A program made the translations under genes and the position numbers. A stretch of 64,000 nucleotides of DNA, from assembly GCA_950022295.1 (NCBI GenBank), contig OX465598.1, forward strand, positions 175,106,001-175,170,000, written 5' to 3'. Source of the DNA: Bromus sterilis (Eukaryota; Streptophyta; Magnoliopsida; Poales; Poaceae). Shown piece by piece: positions 10,701 through 21,330 of this stretch. The notes beneath the pieces are model-generated. The model was not told the origin of the DNA and ran no database searches. It saw only the letters and a program-made list of their open reading frames with translations. Each line of letters starts with the position of its first letter. Position 1 is the first letter of the stretch.

Positions 10701-11831
10701 GCGTCCGCGGTTATGGACTGCTTGGAAAGCTTAGCTTGATTATTAGACAACTTGAACCGGATACTTCTAAAACACACCAAGATAAGTGTGAGTGCTATGG
10801 CGTGTTTTCTCGTGGGGAGGTCGAGGAAGGCACCATAGTGGTGTAATTGGTTGGAGAAAGTAGTGGACTCGTGTATGCTTCTTACCCCAAAGTCTGGTAC
10901 TCGTAGTTCAGGACTAGCCAAGTCAAAGCTGGCATTTCTGCAAGTGAAACCCCACCTCCCTTTACCTTGATACATGTGCATGAGTAGTATAGCTCCTATG
11001 TAAGTCTTGCTGAGTACGACTTTGTACTCACGTTTGCTTAATCTATGTTTTAGATGAACCCACTGACCCCGAAGGTGGCTTCTTCATCGAACTGGACGAC
11101 TGAAGATCAAGCTAGTCTAGTCCCAGTCAGACGACTGGTTCCCTCGTGGAGGGTTTGTGTTTAAATAAGGCTTCTTAAGCCATTTGTTAAACTTGTCTGT
11201 ACTCAGACATAATTTTCTTCCGCTTGTGTTGTAATGTTGGATCACATGTTTGTGATCTCTGTGTGCACTCTATAAGAGTTATCAATAAAAATGTATACTT
11301 TGTAGAGAATTGCAATGATACCTACTGTTCATACAAGGCATGTGTGCAGCGTGTATGTTGATAACATGCATGTCTTTGTATGGGTTTTCGAGACCTTAGT
11401 TGTGATCTGGCTGGCGGTCTTTCATACACCAAGTGGCCCTTAGATGTGCGCAGCTTGGGGCATCGCGATGCGATTGCTCGAGACTCCGTCTCGTGCACAC
11501 TTTGTGGTATGATCGAGCCCGCCCTAGACCCCGACTAAGTGATCGGGCTGGAGTAAGTCTATGTAAGAGTTATGAGATAGTCGATAGTATGGTTGAGGCG
11601 ACTTGTCTTTGAATATGGGAGTTCACCACCCATATCATTAGACTTGTGTGCGGACGATGAGGACCCATCTCAGTTGATCATCCGGCCTGGATGGGATGCC
11701 CCTCACGTACGATGCTCTCCGAGAACGTTCTGTGCTTGGCCTTGTCTGCTTAGACAAGTGGGTATGGTTCACGGCTCTCCATATGACTATGTCTTAACTG
11801 GACTTGCATACGCTAACCCCCGGTCCCGACA
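7744..11831 (+). repeat. 3' LTR of element A (complete, 4088 bp)
   Basis: It starts TTTCAGAACC (the expected TGTCAG has a G-to-T change) and ends GGTCCCGACA. U3 contains AT-rich ends around a GC-rich block (8210-9290) whose open frames on both strands are compositional. A run of inverted repeats lies at 9137-9245, and a frame at 9732-10090 is shared with B and S. From 10070 to 11831 it repeats the 5' LTR at about 99.3% identity by eye. The core is at 10661-10718, the hairpin at 11011-11030, the acidic frame at 11053-11103 and AATAAA at 11284-11289. Confidence 0.95.
9732..10090 (+). other. LTR-resident conserved reading frame (A copy, frameshifted)
   Basis: The frame starts MELL at 9732 and encodes an acidic stretch EPEQEAAPFAED followed by EPRQQGMQTPIDH and KIPLPSH, then closes at 9980. 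A second frame overlapping it carries EPIPLHELS, TTILA and GVD, ending TGA at 10088-10090. The LTRs of B (14859-15216, 23540-23897) encode the same order of motifs, and S encodes the second half in one unbroken frame (60605-60796). The product is unknown. The DNA is also well conserved, so protein-level selection is not shown. Confidence 0.4.
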
Positions 11832-13119
11832 TTCTTCGGCTCTTGATCAACTCACACTTGGAGAACTTGGCGTAGTAACGGTGCTCTCTCAACTTCTGCA
11901 GCACTAGGTGTAGATGTTCGTCATGTTCAGCCTCTGACTTGGAATAGACAAGAATGTCATCGAGGTAGTGGATTACAAACACATCAAGCCATTGTTGGAA
12001 CAAATAGTTCATAGCTCTCATGAATGTTGGAGGGGCGTTTGAGAAGCCGAAAGTCATGACTGTGAACTCATACAACCCATAACGTGTGTTGAACGCGGTC
12101 TTGGGAATGTCCTCTTCACGAACACGGATTTGATGATACCCCATCCTCAAGTCAAGCTTGGAAAACACCTTAGCCCCATTCAACTGTTCGAACAGATCAT
12201 TTATGCGGGGTAGAGGGTATTTGTTCTTGATGGTCTTCTTGTTGATACCGTGATAGTCCTGGACCAAGCGGCTGTCCCATCTTTCTTCTTGACAAACAAA
12301 GCTGGTGCGCCCCAAGGGGAGGTGCTGGCGCGGATAAAACCTCCTACCTCAAAATCTGTCAACTGCTTCTTTAGCTCAATCAACTCCTCCGAACACATCT
12401 TGTACGGATGCCGAGAAATCGGCTAAGTACCAGGCTCTAGCTCAATAACAAACTCAATAGCTCGAACTGGGGGAATTCCTGGCAACTCCTCTGGAAAGAC
12501 GTCTGGGAACTCACAGACAACTTTGACTTCTTCGAGCAAAGGTGCAACTCCTGCGTTCAAGGAGTACAACTGTGCTGGTCCTGACATAGAGCCACAAGTG
12601 TACAAGACTTCTGCGCCTGAAGCATGTGTCAACTTCACGGATCTTGAAGGGCAATCAATGTTGGCCTTCCGCTGCACAAGCCAATCCATGCCCAAAATGA
12701 CATTAATGTCGGAACAAGGCAAGACAACCAGGGATGCTAAAAAGATAACCCCCTGGATATATATCTCCGCATCTGGAACAGAAAACGGACGAGCTGGACC
12801 TTGAACCCGGAGTGTGAACCGCAAGGGGTTTTGGGAGCAACTCGGTTTGAAGGTCATTTGTTGAAGCAAAGGAGTGTGTTACGAATGAATGGGAAGCTCC
12901 GGAATCGAACAGAACTGTCGCGGGAACTGAACACACAAGCAACCTACCAAGATCGATCTCTGAAGACTGCTGAGCATCTGTGAGCATCACGTTGTTCACT
13001 CGAACTGCACGTGGTTGTGCCTTCACCATCGCAGTGCTCGGACTAGAGCTAGGTGGAGGCGGTGGGAGCCGAGCAAAGCGCGGGTTGGTGCAGTTGGGAG
13101 AAGTGTGCCCCGGCTTCCT
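11832..13119 (-). pseudogene. pol: Element C end of gag, protease and RT fragment
   Basis: Read leftward from 13119: the end of the gag zinc knuckle, protease with FDSGAS (about 12893-12907), the FILGMDW-type segment as VILGMDW, the FPDVFPEELPG linker and RT with YLDD (11956-11967). The frame changes near 12800 and again near 12280, and a stop lies at 12423, so it is a pseudogene. The RT ends after the SKCE motif, where A's 3' LTR starts. RT text differs markedly from A and B (for example NAPPTFMRAMNYLF), so C is a separate chromovirus lineage. Confidence 0.9.
13115..13119. repeat. Target-site duplication TTCCT, left copy, of element B
   Basis: TTCCT directly precedes the LTR end TGTCGGGACC at 13120. 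The same five bases follow the other end of B at 35863-35867. A 5-bp duplication is standard for Gypsy integrase. Confidence 0.93.
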
Positions 13120-14218
13120 TGTCGGGACCCGGGGTTAGCGTATGTAATTCCAGTCACGATACAATCACATGGAGAGCCGAGAACCGTACCCACTTGTCTA
13201 AGAAGACAAGGCCAAGCACAGAACGTTCTCGGTAAGCATCGAACGTGAGGGGCATCCCATTCAGGCCGGATGATCATCTGAGATGGGTCCTCATCGTCCG
13301 CTCACAAGTCTAAATGCTTATGGGTGGTGAATCCCATACTCATAGACAAGTCGCCTCAACCATGTTATCGATTGGATCCTAACTCTTATATAGACTTACT
13401 CCAGCCCGATCACTTAGTCGGGGTCTAGGGCGGGCTCGATCATACAACAAAGTGTGCACGTGACAGAGTCACGAGCAATCGCATCGCGATGCCCCAAGCT
13501 ACACACATCTAAGGAACACTTGGTGTATAAACGACCGCCAGCCAGATCACAACTAAGGTCTCGAAAACCCATACTAAGGCATGCATGTTATAAACATACA
13601 TGCAGCACACATGCATAGTATGAACAGCAGGTATCATCACATAACTCTACAAAGTACTCTTTATAGATATACACATAGAGCATACAAAGATCACATGTCT
13701 GTGATCAACATTACATCATACAACGGAAGCAAATTAGGTCTGAGTACAGACAAGTTTAACAAATGGCTTAGAGAAGCCTTGTAAACAAACATGCCCTTCC
13801 ACGAGGGACCAGACTGCTGTCTGGGACTATACTACCAAGGTCAACGTCGAGCTTCACGAAGGTGACTCCATCGGGGTCCGGTTCTTATATAAAACATAGA
13901 ATAAGCAAACGTGAGTACAAATTCGTACTCAGCAAGACTTACATCAGATCTATACTACTCATGCTCAAGTATCAAGGTAAAGGGAGGTGGGGTTTCACCA
14001 TGCAGAAGTGCCAGCTTTGACTTGGCTAATCCTGAACTACGAGTACCAGACTTGAGGTAAGAAGCGTACACGAGTCCACTACATCTCCAACCAATACACC
14101 ACTATGGTTACTTCCTCGACTTCCCCACGAGGAGGCACACCATATCACTCACGCTTATCTTGCGGATTTTAAAAGTATCCATTCAAGTTGTCTATGATCA
14201 AGTAGAGGTTTCCAAGTA

Positions 14219-14274
14219 GTCCATAACCGCGGACACGGCTATTCGAATAGTTCATTAACCCTGCAGGGGTGTAC
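14219..14274 (-). promoter_or_regulatory. Conserved LTR core in 3' LTR of B
   Basis: CCGCGG, CTATTCGAATAG and CCTGCAGG occur in the same order and spacing as in the other LTRs, here read on the reverse strand. The 5' LTR copy is at 22900-22955, where the base before the middle palindrome differs. Confidence 0.6.
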
Positions 14275-14858
14275 ATCTTCACACGCGTGTCATCACTTAT
14301 CGTTTCGTTCTTGTCATCCTTCAAGCGGCTGTCGGACGTGGATGAAACCAAGGCACTACCCTCACATCACCTTCTATAATCCAGGAGCCGACTACCTGAG
14401 TTTGTCACCGCTCGAGAGTCCGGCCGGTTCCACGAAACGGACTCAGATAATGTAAGGGACCGAGAAGCCACCTTTGACAGATGGTTTCACTACCTCACAG
14501 GTCCACCCACATATCTATACATAAATCAAATGAAAATCCCGAATCTAGTGTGACTCCTGGACTGGATCGGGTATGTAAAGAGGCCAAACGGGGCTCCCAT
14601 AAAACCCTACATGTGGTCATAATCTTTGTCTTGGATCACAAAACAGGAACTCAGGGCCTAGGGCAGTGTTCAACGAGACAACCCACTGTGTACTCCTACA
14701 CAGCCTCACATCGTTCACCTTTGTTTAGGGTGGATTCACCAACACGTTTCACTTTCATCAACACCACTGTGTTCATTCCATCCCGACTCACAATCAAAAC
14801 ATCCTCATTGTACCACTAAGCAGCAAAAACAGTAACATTTGTAGGGGCCACATGCTCA

Positions 14859-15216
14859 TCAATCAACTCCTAAATCTGCTAGGATTGTGGTTTGCTTAAT
14901 ACGGTGGCAAAATGATAGGTCATGCATCGGAATGGGTTCAACTATGCGAAAGACCGTGTCTCGATGATCTCCTAAACATGCATAAGCGAGACTAAGAGGG
15001 AATTGGGATTTTATAGATATGATCAATGGGGGTTTGCTTTCCTTGCTGACGAGGTTCGACAACGGTGTCTTCAACGAAGGGGGTGGCCTCCGGTTCCGGT
15101 TGCACGTCTATCGAGCAAACAATCAAACAATGGTATAAATTTATTTGCAATGCATCAAACACATGATTAATATTGAAATGGTAATGTTCTTGCTCACAAT
15201 GTTGGTACAATTCCAT
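14859..15216 (-). other. LTR-resident conserved reading frame (B 3' LTR copy)
   Basis: The reverse frame starts MELYQHC at 15216 and contains PEPEATPFVED, EPRQQGKQTPIDH and KIPIPS. An overlapping frame supplies EPIPMHDLSFCH, KQTTILADLG and ends GVD plus stop near 14859. It parallels A (9732-10090) and S (60605-60796). One frame change separates the two halves. The function is unknown. Confidence 0.4.
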
Positions 15217-16851
15217 TTAAAAGAAGTCAAATGCAAAGTCACTTGCAAAAGTGCTTCAAATTTGAATTTGAATTATAGCCATATGGATGTTTTGCACTGT
15301 TCACCCATTTTAAAATGGTCAAACATGAAAATAGAGCCCATATTCATAATCCTTGGATTTTTATGATAATATTAGACATATTATTTGCTATATTTGGAGT
15401 TCAAATGAATTAGTTATGAATTTTCCAAGTTTAACTCATTTTCTGGAATTTTCTGGATTAATTTAATTCCCTGAAATTTCTTTATTGCGTCAGCATGACA
15501 CAATGCTGACATCAGGGGGGTCTGACTGGTGGGGCCTGCTTGTCATTCTCTCAGGGTTAATCCCCGGTTGGATTTAACTAACAGGAGCTTAGGGGGGGCT
15601 GGCCCACATGTCATGGACTCAGGGGGGGATTAACTGGGTCATTAGGGCTAAATAACCCGACCTGCCGGCGGTTAGCCGCCGGCGACCTGCAGACGCGGCG
15701 GAGGGTTGCCGGAGTGGGATTCCGGCCACCATTTGGCACGGGAGGACCACAGGAAGAGGCGCCGGGCTCGTCCGCTTCGATCTGTGCCGCCAGGGGGTCT
15801 CCAGGAGCTTCGAGGCCACGGCTACGACGACAATGGCGGTTGCCGGCGTCGGTTGAAGAGGGAAAACGGGCACAGGGCACGGGGAAGTGCGGGAGAAGGG
15901 GGAAAACAACGAGGGGCTCACCCCGGATGCAACGGCGTCGACGGCGACAGTTGGGAGGGCGCGGCGACGACGAATTTGGCGTTCCCCTCCTCGGCGGCCG
16001 GCGACGAAGTCTTGGTGCTCGCGACGTCTTTGGTGCGGCTCGGGCTCAATTGGCGCGGCAGCTTGAGGAAGTCGACGTCGGGGAGGACGAACGACACGCT
16101 GGGGGGGGCGAGGTGTGGCCTCTGGCCGCGTCGGTGCGAGGCGGCGCTCCGTCGTGGTCTCGGCTGCTCGCAGAATCCGGCGAGAGAGGGAAGGAGAGAG
16201 AGCCAGAGGAGGGGGAAAGAACTGGGGGGTTCTGGGCGAGCTGCGTGGCGCTCGCAGAGAGAAGAGGAGGCTCCAGAAGCCCTCGGTGGCGTCCACGGCG
16301 CTCGGCTCGCCACCGAGCTGCTTCGGGCGCCGGGGAGGAAGAAGACAAGGTGGCGCTGGTGGGCTGGGCTGGAAAGGTAAGTTGGGCCGGGGGGGCCCGG
16401 TTGGGTGGGCTCCTTTTCCCCCTTTTCTTTTTCTCTGTGTTTTGTTTCTGTTTCCTTTTCTGTAATTGGTTTTGCCCCAAAATAAATAGCAGAGCAATTT
16501 TGTAAAATGCCCAAACATTTTTATAAATCCTAGGTGACCAGTAGCAAGTCACTTGTAGAGTTTGAGCATTTTTGAAATTCAATATATTTTGAATTTCAAT
16601 CCAAATAGGGTTATTTTAATTTCCAAAGCCACTGTTTGAATATTAGAAAATTCCATGTGCATGGGATTGATCCCAAACCACTTTTAAAATGATCAGCATC
16701 ATTTATATGAATTTTCCAAATGTTCAACAGATTTTTGGAAAAAGATTTTTATCTGGCCATTTATTTAAATTCTCAGGGCTTTTATTTTCCCCATTTTTGA
16801 ATTTATTTTGAAAATTTTGCATGATGCAAAGGGATCAAACAACCCTAGCAC

Positions 16852-19800
16852 TTACCCTAGTTGGGGTTCTGACAACTCGCCCCCACTCAAAAGAATCTCG
16901 TCCCGAGATTCAGAAGTCGTCGGGAGGAAGGTGGGGTACTCGGCACGGAGGCGGTCTTCTCTTTCCCATGTTGCTTCTTTCTCGGAGTGATGTGACCATT
17001 GCACTATGAAGAACTTGATCTTCTGACGACGAGTGACACGCTCTGCTGAATCAAGAATACGAACAGGGTACTCTCGATAAGAAAGGTCATCTTGGAGATC
17101 AAGCGTTTCATGGTCGACTTCGCGGATGGGGTCCTTGAAGCAACGCCTGAGTTGTGACACATGGAATACATCATGTACTCGGGAAAGGTGAGGGGGTAGT
17201 TCAAGTTGGTAGGCAACTTCTCCACGTTTAGCGAGAATGCGGAAAGGTCCGATGTAACGTGGGGCCAACTTGCCTTTGATACCGAATCTTTGGGTTCCCT
17301 TAAGAGGAGTAACCCGAAGGTAAGCCTTCTCATCAATACTGTAGCTCTCCTCTCTATGATGACGATCATAGTAGCTCTTTTGACGAGACTGAGTGGCTTT
17401 CAAACGATCACGAACAATGCGAACTTGTTCTTCTGCTTCCTTGATCATATCCGGTCCAAAGAGTTTTCTTTCACCGGTTTCTGACCAGTTTAGGGGTGTT
17501 CGACATCGTCGTCCATAGAGGAGTTGAAAAGGAGCCATGTTCAGACTAGATTGATAGCTATTGTTATAAGCAAATTCGGCGAAGGGAAGAGATCTCTCCC
17601 AATTCTTGCTGAATGAGATAACACAAGCTCTGAGCATGTCTTCCAAGATTTTATTAACTCTTTCAACTTGACCGCTAGACTGAGGGTGGAAAGCTGTACT
17701 AAAGGATAGATGAGTGCCCATAGCATTTTGAAAACTTTCCCAAAATCTAGAGGTGAAAAGGCTACCACGATCAGAATTGATCACCAAAGGAACACCGTGA
17801 AGAGACACAATTCTAGAGATATACAAGTCCGCTAACTGACTAGCAGTTATAGACTCGCGAACAGGAAGAAAGTGAGCAACTTTGGAAAGCCTATCTATGA
17901 CAACGAAGATGGCATTGTTTCCTTTCTGGGTTTTTGGAAAGCCGGTGATGAAGTCCATACCGACCTTGTCCCATTTCCACTTGGGAATAGACAATGGTTG
18001 AAGAGTACCAGCAGGTCTTTGGTGTTCTGCCTTAATGCGACGACAAACATCACATTCAGCAACAAATTGTGCAATGTCTCTCTTCATCCGGGTCCACCAA
18101 AATCTCTGGCGTAGATCTCGGTACATTTTTGTGCTACCGGGATGAATTGAGAGGGGAGTGTCATGAGCTTCCTTAAGGATCAGCTGCTTTAGGTCTTCAT
18201 TTTCAGGAACTACTAAACGATTTTCAAAGAATATCGTTCCTTGATCATTTGCAGAGAAACATTTAGCAACTCCGCTAACAATGTTCTGCTTGGTCTCTTG
18301 AATACTACTATCTTGTTTCTGGGCGGCTATGATTTGATCCTCAAGGGTTGGTTTCGCCACCAAGTTGAAAAGAGATCCACGAGGAACTATCTCAAGATTG
18401 AGCTTGCAAAATTCCTCATGAAGAAATGGTTGATACTGTTGTAACATGAGGTTGTTACAATACGACTTACGACTTAGTGCATCAGCCATGACATTGGCTT
18501 TGCCTGGGGTGTAAGAAATTCCTAAGTCATAATCTTTTATCAACTCTATCCAGCGTCTTTGCCTGAGGTTAAGATCTGGCTGGGTGAATATGTATTTGAG
18601 GCTTTGGTGGTCGGAATATATTTCACAACGATTACCAAGGAGGTAATGTCGCCAAGTCTTCAGGGCATGAACTACGGCAGCGAGTTCAAGATCATGGGTA
18701 GGATAGTTCTCTTCATGTGGCCGCATCTGGCGTGAAGCATAAGCTACCACATGTCGATCTTGCATAAGTATGCATCCTAACCCTTGCCGTGAAGCATCAC
18801 AATAGATCTCGAAATCCCTTTTGGTGTCTGGAGGTGCAAGTACGGGTGCAGAAGTCAATCTTCTTTTTAGCTCTTGAAAGCTTTCCTCGCACTTGGGGGT
18901 CCATAGGAATTTCTTATCTTTCTTGAGGAGTTCAGTAAGAGGCTTTGCAACTTTAGAAAAGTTCTCAACGAAGCGGCGGCAATAGCTTGCTAAGTCGAGA
19001 AAACTCATAACTTGCTTAACCGATTCAGGTGGAGTCCAGTCAAGGACGGCCTGAACTCTCTCGGGATTGACTGCAACACCTTTCGCAGAAATCACGTGGC
19101 CTAAGTAGGTCACTTCTGGTAGCCAAAATTCACACTTGGAGAACTTGGCATAAAGGCGGTGCTCTCTAAGTTTCATCAATACCAACCTAAGATGTTCTGC
19201 GTGCTCTTCTTCGTTCTTCGAGTAGATGAGAATGTGATCAAGATAAACCACAAAAAATTTATCTAAGTACTCCATGAAGATCGAATTCATTAAGCGCGAG
19301 AAAGTGGCGGGGGAATTGGTTAAACCGAAGGACATGACGGTATACTCGTAAAGACCATAACGAGTAGTGAAGGCCGTTTTGGGAATGTCCTCGTTTCGGA
19401 TTTTGATTTGATGATAACCTAATCTCAAATCCATCTTGGAGAAGACAGAGGATCCAGCAAGTTGATCATAAGGATCATTGATCCTGGGCAGTGGGTACTT
19501 GTTCTTTATCGTCGCTAGATTTAGCGGACGATAGTCTACGCACATCCTTTCTGTTCCATCTTTCTTCGTTACGAACAGGATGGGGCAACCCCATGGCGAT
19601 GAGCTAGGGCGGATGAAGCCTTTTGCCAACGAAGCATCAAGTTGGGTTTTTAGCTCAGCTAACTCATGTGGGGCCATTCTATATGGGCGTCTGGAAATTG
19701 GGGCTGTGCCTCGTATAAGATCAACAATGAACTCTACACACCTGTCGGGTGGCATTCCCGGCAGCTCTTCAGGAAAGACATCCGGGAAGTCACGAACCAC

Positions 19801-21330
19801 CGGAACATCTTCAAGGTCTGGAAGGGGAAGCACATTCAAAGTATGTATCTGGTTTTTAGAGCTAGGTGATGTGTAGTCAATGATCTGGCCTGAAGGGTGG
19901 GTGAGTTTGACTGATTTGGCTTTACAATCAAGGAAAGCATTCTGCCTTGATAACCAATCCATTCCTAGGATGACATCAATGTCCGAAGACTTGAGGGCTA
20001 TAAGTGAAGCAAGGAATACTAAACCCTCAATTGCAATTTGATTGCCATTGCTTACTCTATTAGTTTGCCACTTTGAACCAGGAGTTTGAATGATCATTGG
20101 AGAAAACATTTCTTCAAAAGAAAATCCATGACGAAGTGCATAACTCTCTGACCTGAATGAACGAGAAGCTCCTGGATCGAAAAGAACGGAGGCGGGGACA
20201 TGATTGACTGGGAGTGTGCCAAGAATGACGTCAGAAGCATCAGTGGTTTCCTCCACTGAGATTTGGTTCACACAACCACTACTAGTGGATGAAGGCTTTG
20301 CTGGGATGGTCTTGGTGGTGGGTTTCTTTGGAGGCTTGGGTCGAGAATGACCTGGTGCCATCAAGACCTGAGGGCACTGTCGGAAGTAATGGCCTGGAAG
20401 ACCACACTTAAAGCATACCCTGTCTGAATTGCTGGGAGTGGGATTACTTGATTGCACACCATCATTCCTGGGTGGAATAATGTGTTGGGGTGGATGGCAT
20501 ATATCCGGTGGTGGTCTCTGAATAAGGTTTTGAGGTATGACACGGGTTCGAATCCAAATTCGGCGTTTCTGAGGGGCTGAACTTGAAGAAGGGGCAAGCT
20601 CAAGAGCATGCTTGCGAGACTCTTCAAAGACCTCATTTCCATGTTCAGCTCTGAATGATCTATTGAAAAAATCCTCAAAGGTGGAAAATTCGATTAGGTT
20701 GAGATCATGGCGGAGGATTGGGCTAAGTCCCTTGCGGAACCTTGCCTGCTTTCTGGCATCGGTGGTGATCTCATCTTGGGCATACCGAGCAAGACGGTTG
20801 AATTCTCTCACATACTCATGGATGGACATCTCTCCTTGAGTCAAATTGCAAAACTCTTCCTTCTTGCGCTCCATCAGTTCATCCAGAAGGTGGTACCCTC
20901 GAAAGGCAACACAGAACTCCTGCCAAGTCACTACGTGACTATCTAGCTGCATAGCAACATAGTTCTCCCACCATTCAGCAGCAGCACCTTCCAGAAAGTA
21001 TGCCGCGAATATAACTCGATCATCGGGAGCAACATGTGCAGTATCAAGCTTACGCTTGGAACGGAGCCAATCATCAGCTTCAAGGGGCTCAGAAGAACAT
21101 CGGAATACCGGTGGCTTGAGGAGGATGAAGTCCTGGATGCTCACAACCACCTTGCAATGACGTGAGGTATTCTGCTCGATGAGCTCCAGAAGACGTGTTT
21201 GATCACGTGGATTCTTCTCAGCTTCCATCATGATTTCCGCTGCAGAAGGCGGTGGTAGAGGTTCATCATCATTTCGATTCCGAACACGGTCTCGATTCCG
21301 ACGAACAGCACTACGAGTTCCACCTGACAT
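16852..21330 (-). CDS. gag-pol: Element B gag-pol polyprotein, full-length frame, RT active site altered
   Basis: This uninterrupted 1492-residue frame begins at ATG 21330, right after TTTTTATCACACAGG. Domains: gag (1-300), CCHC knuckle C306-C309-H314-C319, protease D385-P-G-A, RT (about 540-800; first Asp D634), RNase H (D845, E882, D907, D950), zinc domain (H1056, H1063, C1093, C1096), integrase D1126/D1187/E1223 with 35 residues between the last two, and chromodomain (about 1418-1472). The YxDD box reads Y696-L-D-H699: codon 19234-19236 is CAC, so the second Asp is His and polymerase activity should be lost. The frame crosses the polypurine tract and ends 23 bases inside the LTR. It encodes the structural and replication proteins of the element. 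The product is probably inactive for reverse transcription. Confidence 0.96.
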   Translation of the reverse strand: MSGGTRSAVRRNRDRVRNRNDDEPLPPPSAAEIMMEAEKNPRDQTRLLELIEQNTSRHCKVVVSIQDFILLKPPVFRCSSEPLEADDWLRSKRKLDTAHVAPDDRVIFAAYFLEGAAAEWWENYVAMQLDSHVVTWQEFCVAFRGYHLLDELMERKKEEFCNLTQGEMSIHEYVREFNRLARYAQDEITTDARKQARFRKGLSPILRHDLNLIEFSTFEDFFNRSFRAEHGNEVFEESRKHALELAPSSSSAPQKRRIWIRTRVIPQNLIQRPPPDICHPPQHIIPPRNDGVQSSNPTPSNSDRVCFKCGLPGHYFRQCPQVLMAPGHSRPKPPKKPTTKTIPAKPSSTSSGCVNQISVEETTDASDVILGTLPVNHVPASVLFDPGASRSFRSESYALRHGFSFEEMFSPMIIQTPGSKWQTNRVSNGNQIAIEGLVFLASLIALKSSDIDVILGMDWLSRQNAFLDCKAKSVKLTHPSGQIIDYTSPSSKNQIHTLNVLPLPDLEDVPVVRDFPDVFPEELPGMPPDRCVEFIVDLIRGTAPISRRPYRMAPHELAELKTQLDASLAKGFIRPSSSPWGCPILFVTKKDGTERMCVDYRPLNLATIKNKYPLPRINDPYDQLAGSSVFSKMDLRLGYHQIKIRNEDIPKTAFTTRYGLYEYTVMSFGLTNSPATFSRLMNSIFMEYLDKFFVVYLDHILIYSKNEEEHAEHLRLVLMKLREHRLYAKFSKCEFWLPEVTYLGHVISAKGVAVNPERVQAVLDWTPPESVKQVMSFLDLASYCRRFVENFSKVAKPLTELLKKDKKFLWTPKCEESFQELKRRLTSAPVLAPPDTKRDFEIYCDASRQGLGCILMQDRHVVAYASRQMRPHEENYPTHDLELAAVVHALKTWRHYLLGNRCEIYSDHQSLKYIFTQPDLNLRQRRWIELIKDYDLGISYTPGKANVMADALSRKSYCNNLMLQQYQPFLHEEFCKLNLEIVPRGSLFNLVAKPTLEDQIIAAQKQDSSIQETKQNIVSGVAKCFSANDQGTIFFENRLVVPENEDLKQLILKEAHDTPLSIHPGSTKMYRDLRQRFWWTRMKRDIAQFVAECDVCRRIKAEHQRPAGTLQPLSIPKWKWDKVGMDFITGFPKTQKGNNAIFVVIDRLSKVAHFLPVRESITASQLADLYISRIVSLHGVPLVINSDRGSLFTSRFWESFQNAMGTHLSFSTAFHPQSSGQVERVNKILEDMLRACVISFSKNWERSLPFAEFAYNNSYQSSLNMAPFQLLYGRRCRTPLNWSETGERKLFGPDMIKEAEEQVRIVRDRLKATQSRQKSYYDRHHREESYSIDEKAYLRVTPLKGTQRFGIKGKLAPRYIGPFRILAKRGEVAYQLELPPHLSRVHDVFHVSQLRRCFKDPIREVDHETLDLQDDLSYREYPVRILDSAERVTRRQKIKFFIVQWSHHSEKEATWEREDRLRAEYPTFLPTTSESRDEILLSGGELSEPQLG
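16875..16888 (-). other. Polypurine tract of element B
   Basis: On the reverse strand GAGTGGGGGCGAGT lies directly before the 3' LTR start TGTCAGAACC. It is the plus-strand primer and also encodes part of the pol C-terminus. Confidence 0.88.

Larger units (their letters stand above)
1..11831 (+). mobile_element. Element A: Ty3/Gypsy chromovirus, 5' end outside window
   Basis: This is a forward LTR retrotransposon with a partial 5' LTR (1-1762), a 6-kb internal region (1763-7743) and a complete 3' LTR (7744-11831). Its order is primer site, extra ORF, gag, protease, RT, RNase H, integrase, chromodomain, polypurine tract, which is the Gypsy order; the chromodomain makes it a chromovirus, probably Tekay/Del-like. 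The two LTRs align with a constant offset of 10069 and differ at about a dozen sites in 1762 bp, so insertion is recent. It sits inside the RT region of reverse-strand element C, which resumes at 11832. The left target-site duplication is outside the window; the right flank begins TTCTT. Coding capacity is broken in several places, so it is non-autonomous. Confidence 0.95.
13120..16874 (-). repeat. 3' LTR of element B (3755 bp)
   Basis: On the reverse strand it starts TGTCAGAACC (16874) and ends GGTCCCGACA (13120). Its R/U5 side (13120 to about 15100) resembles A's LTR end at roughly 80% by eye. It carries the palindrome core (14219-14274), the TGAGTAC/GTACTCA hairpin (13912-13931), an acidic frame (13840-13884) whose acceptor AG is lost in this copy, and the U3 frame (14859-15216). 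The GC-rich block 15640-16400 has long open frames on both strands that reflect composition. Confidence 0.95.

Noticed and set aside
15611..16582. Open frames up to 299 codons in B's LTR, repeated at 34874-35570
   Set aside because: Several frames are open at once on both strands, typical of GC-rich DNA. No domain is visible, and the region lies entirely within an LTR.
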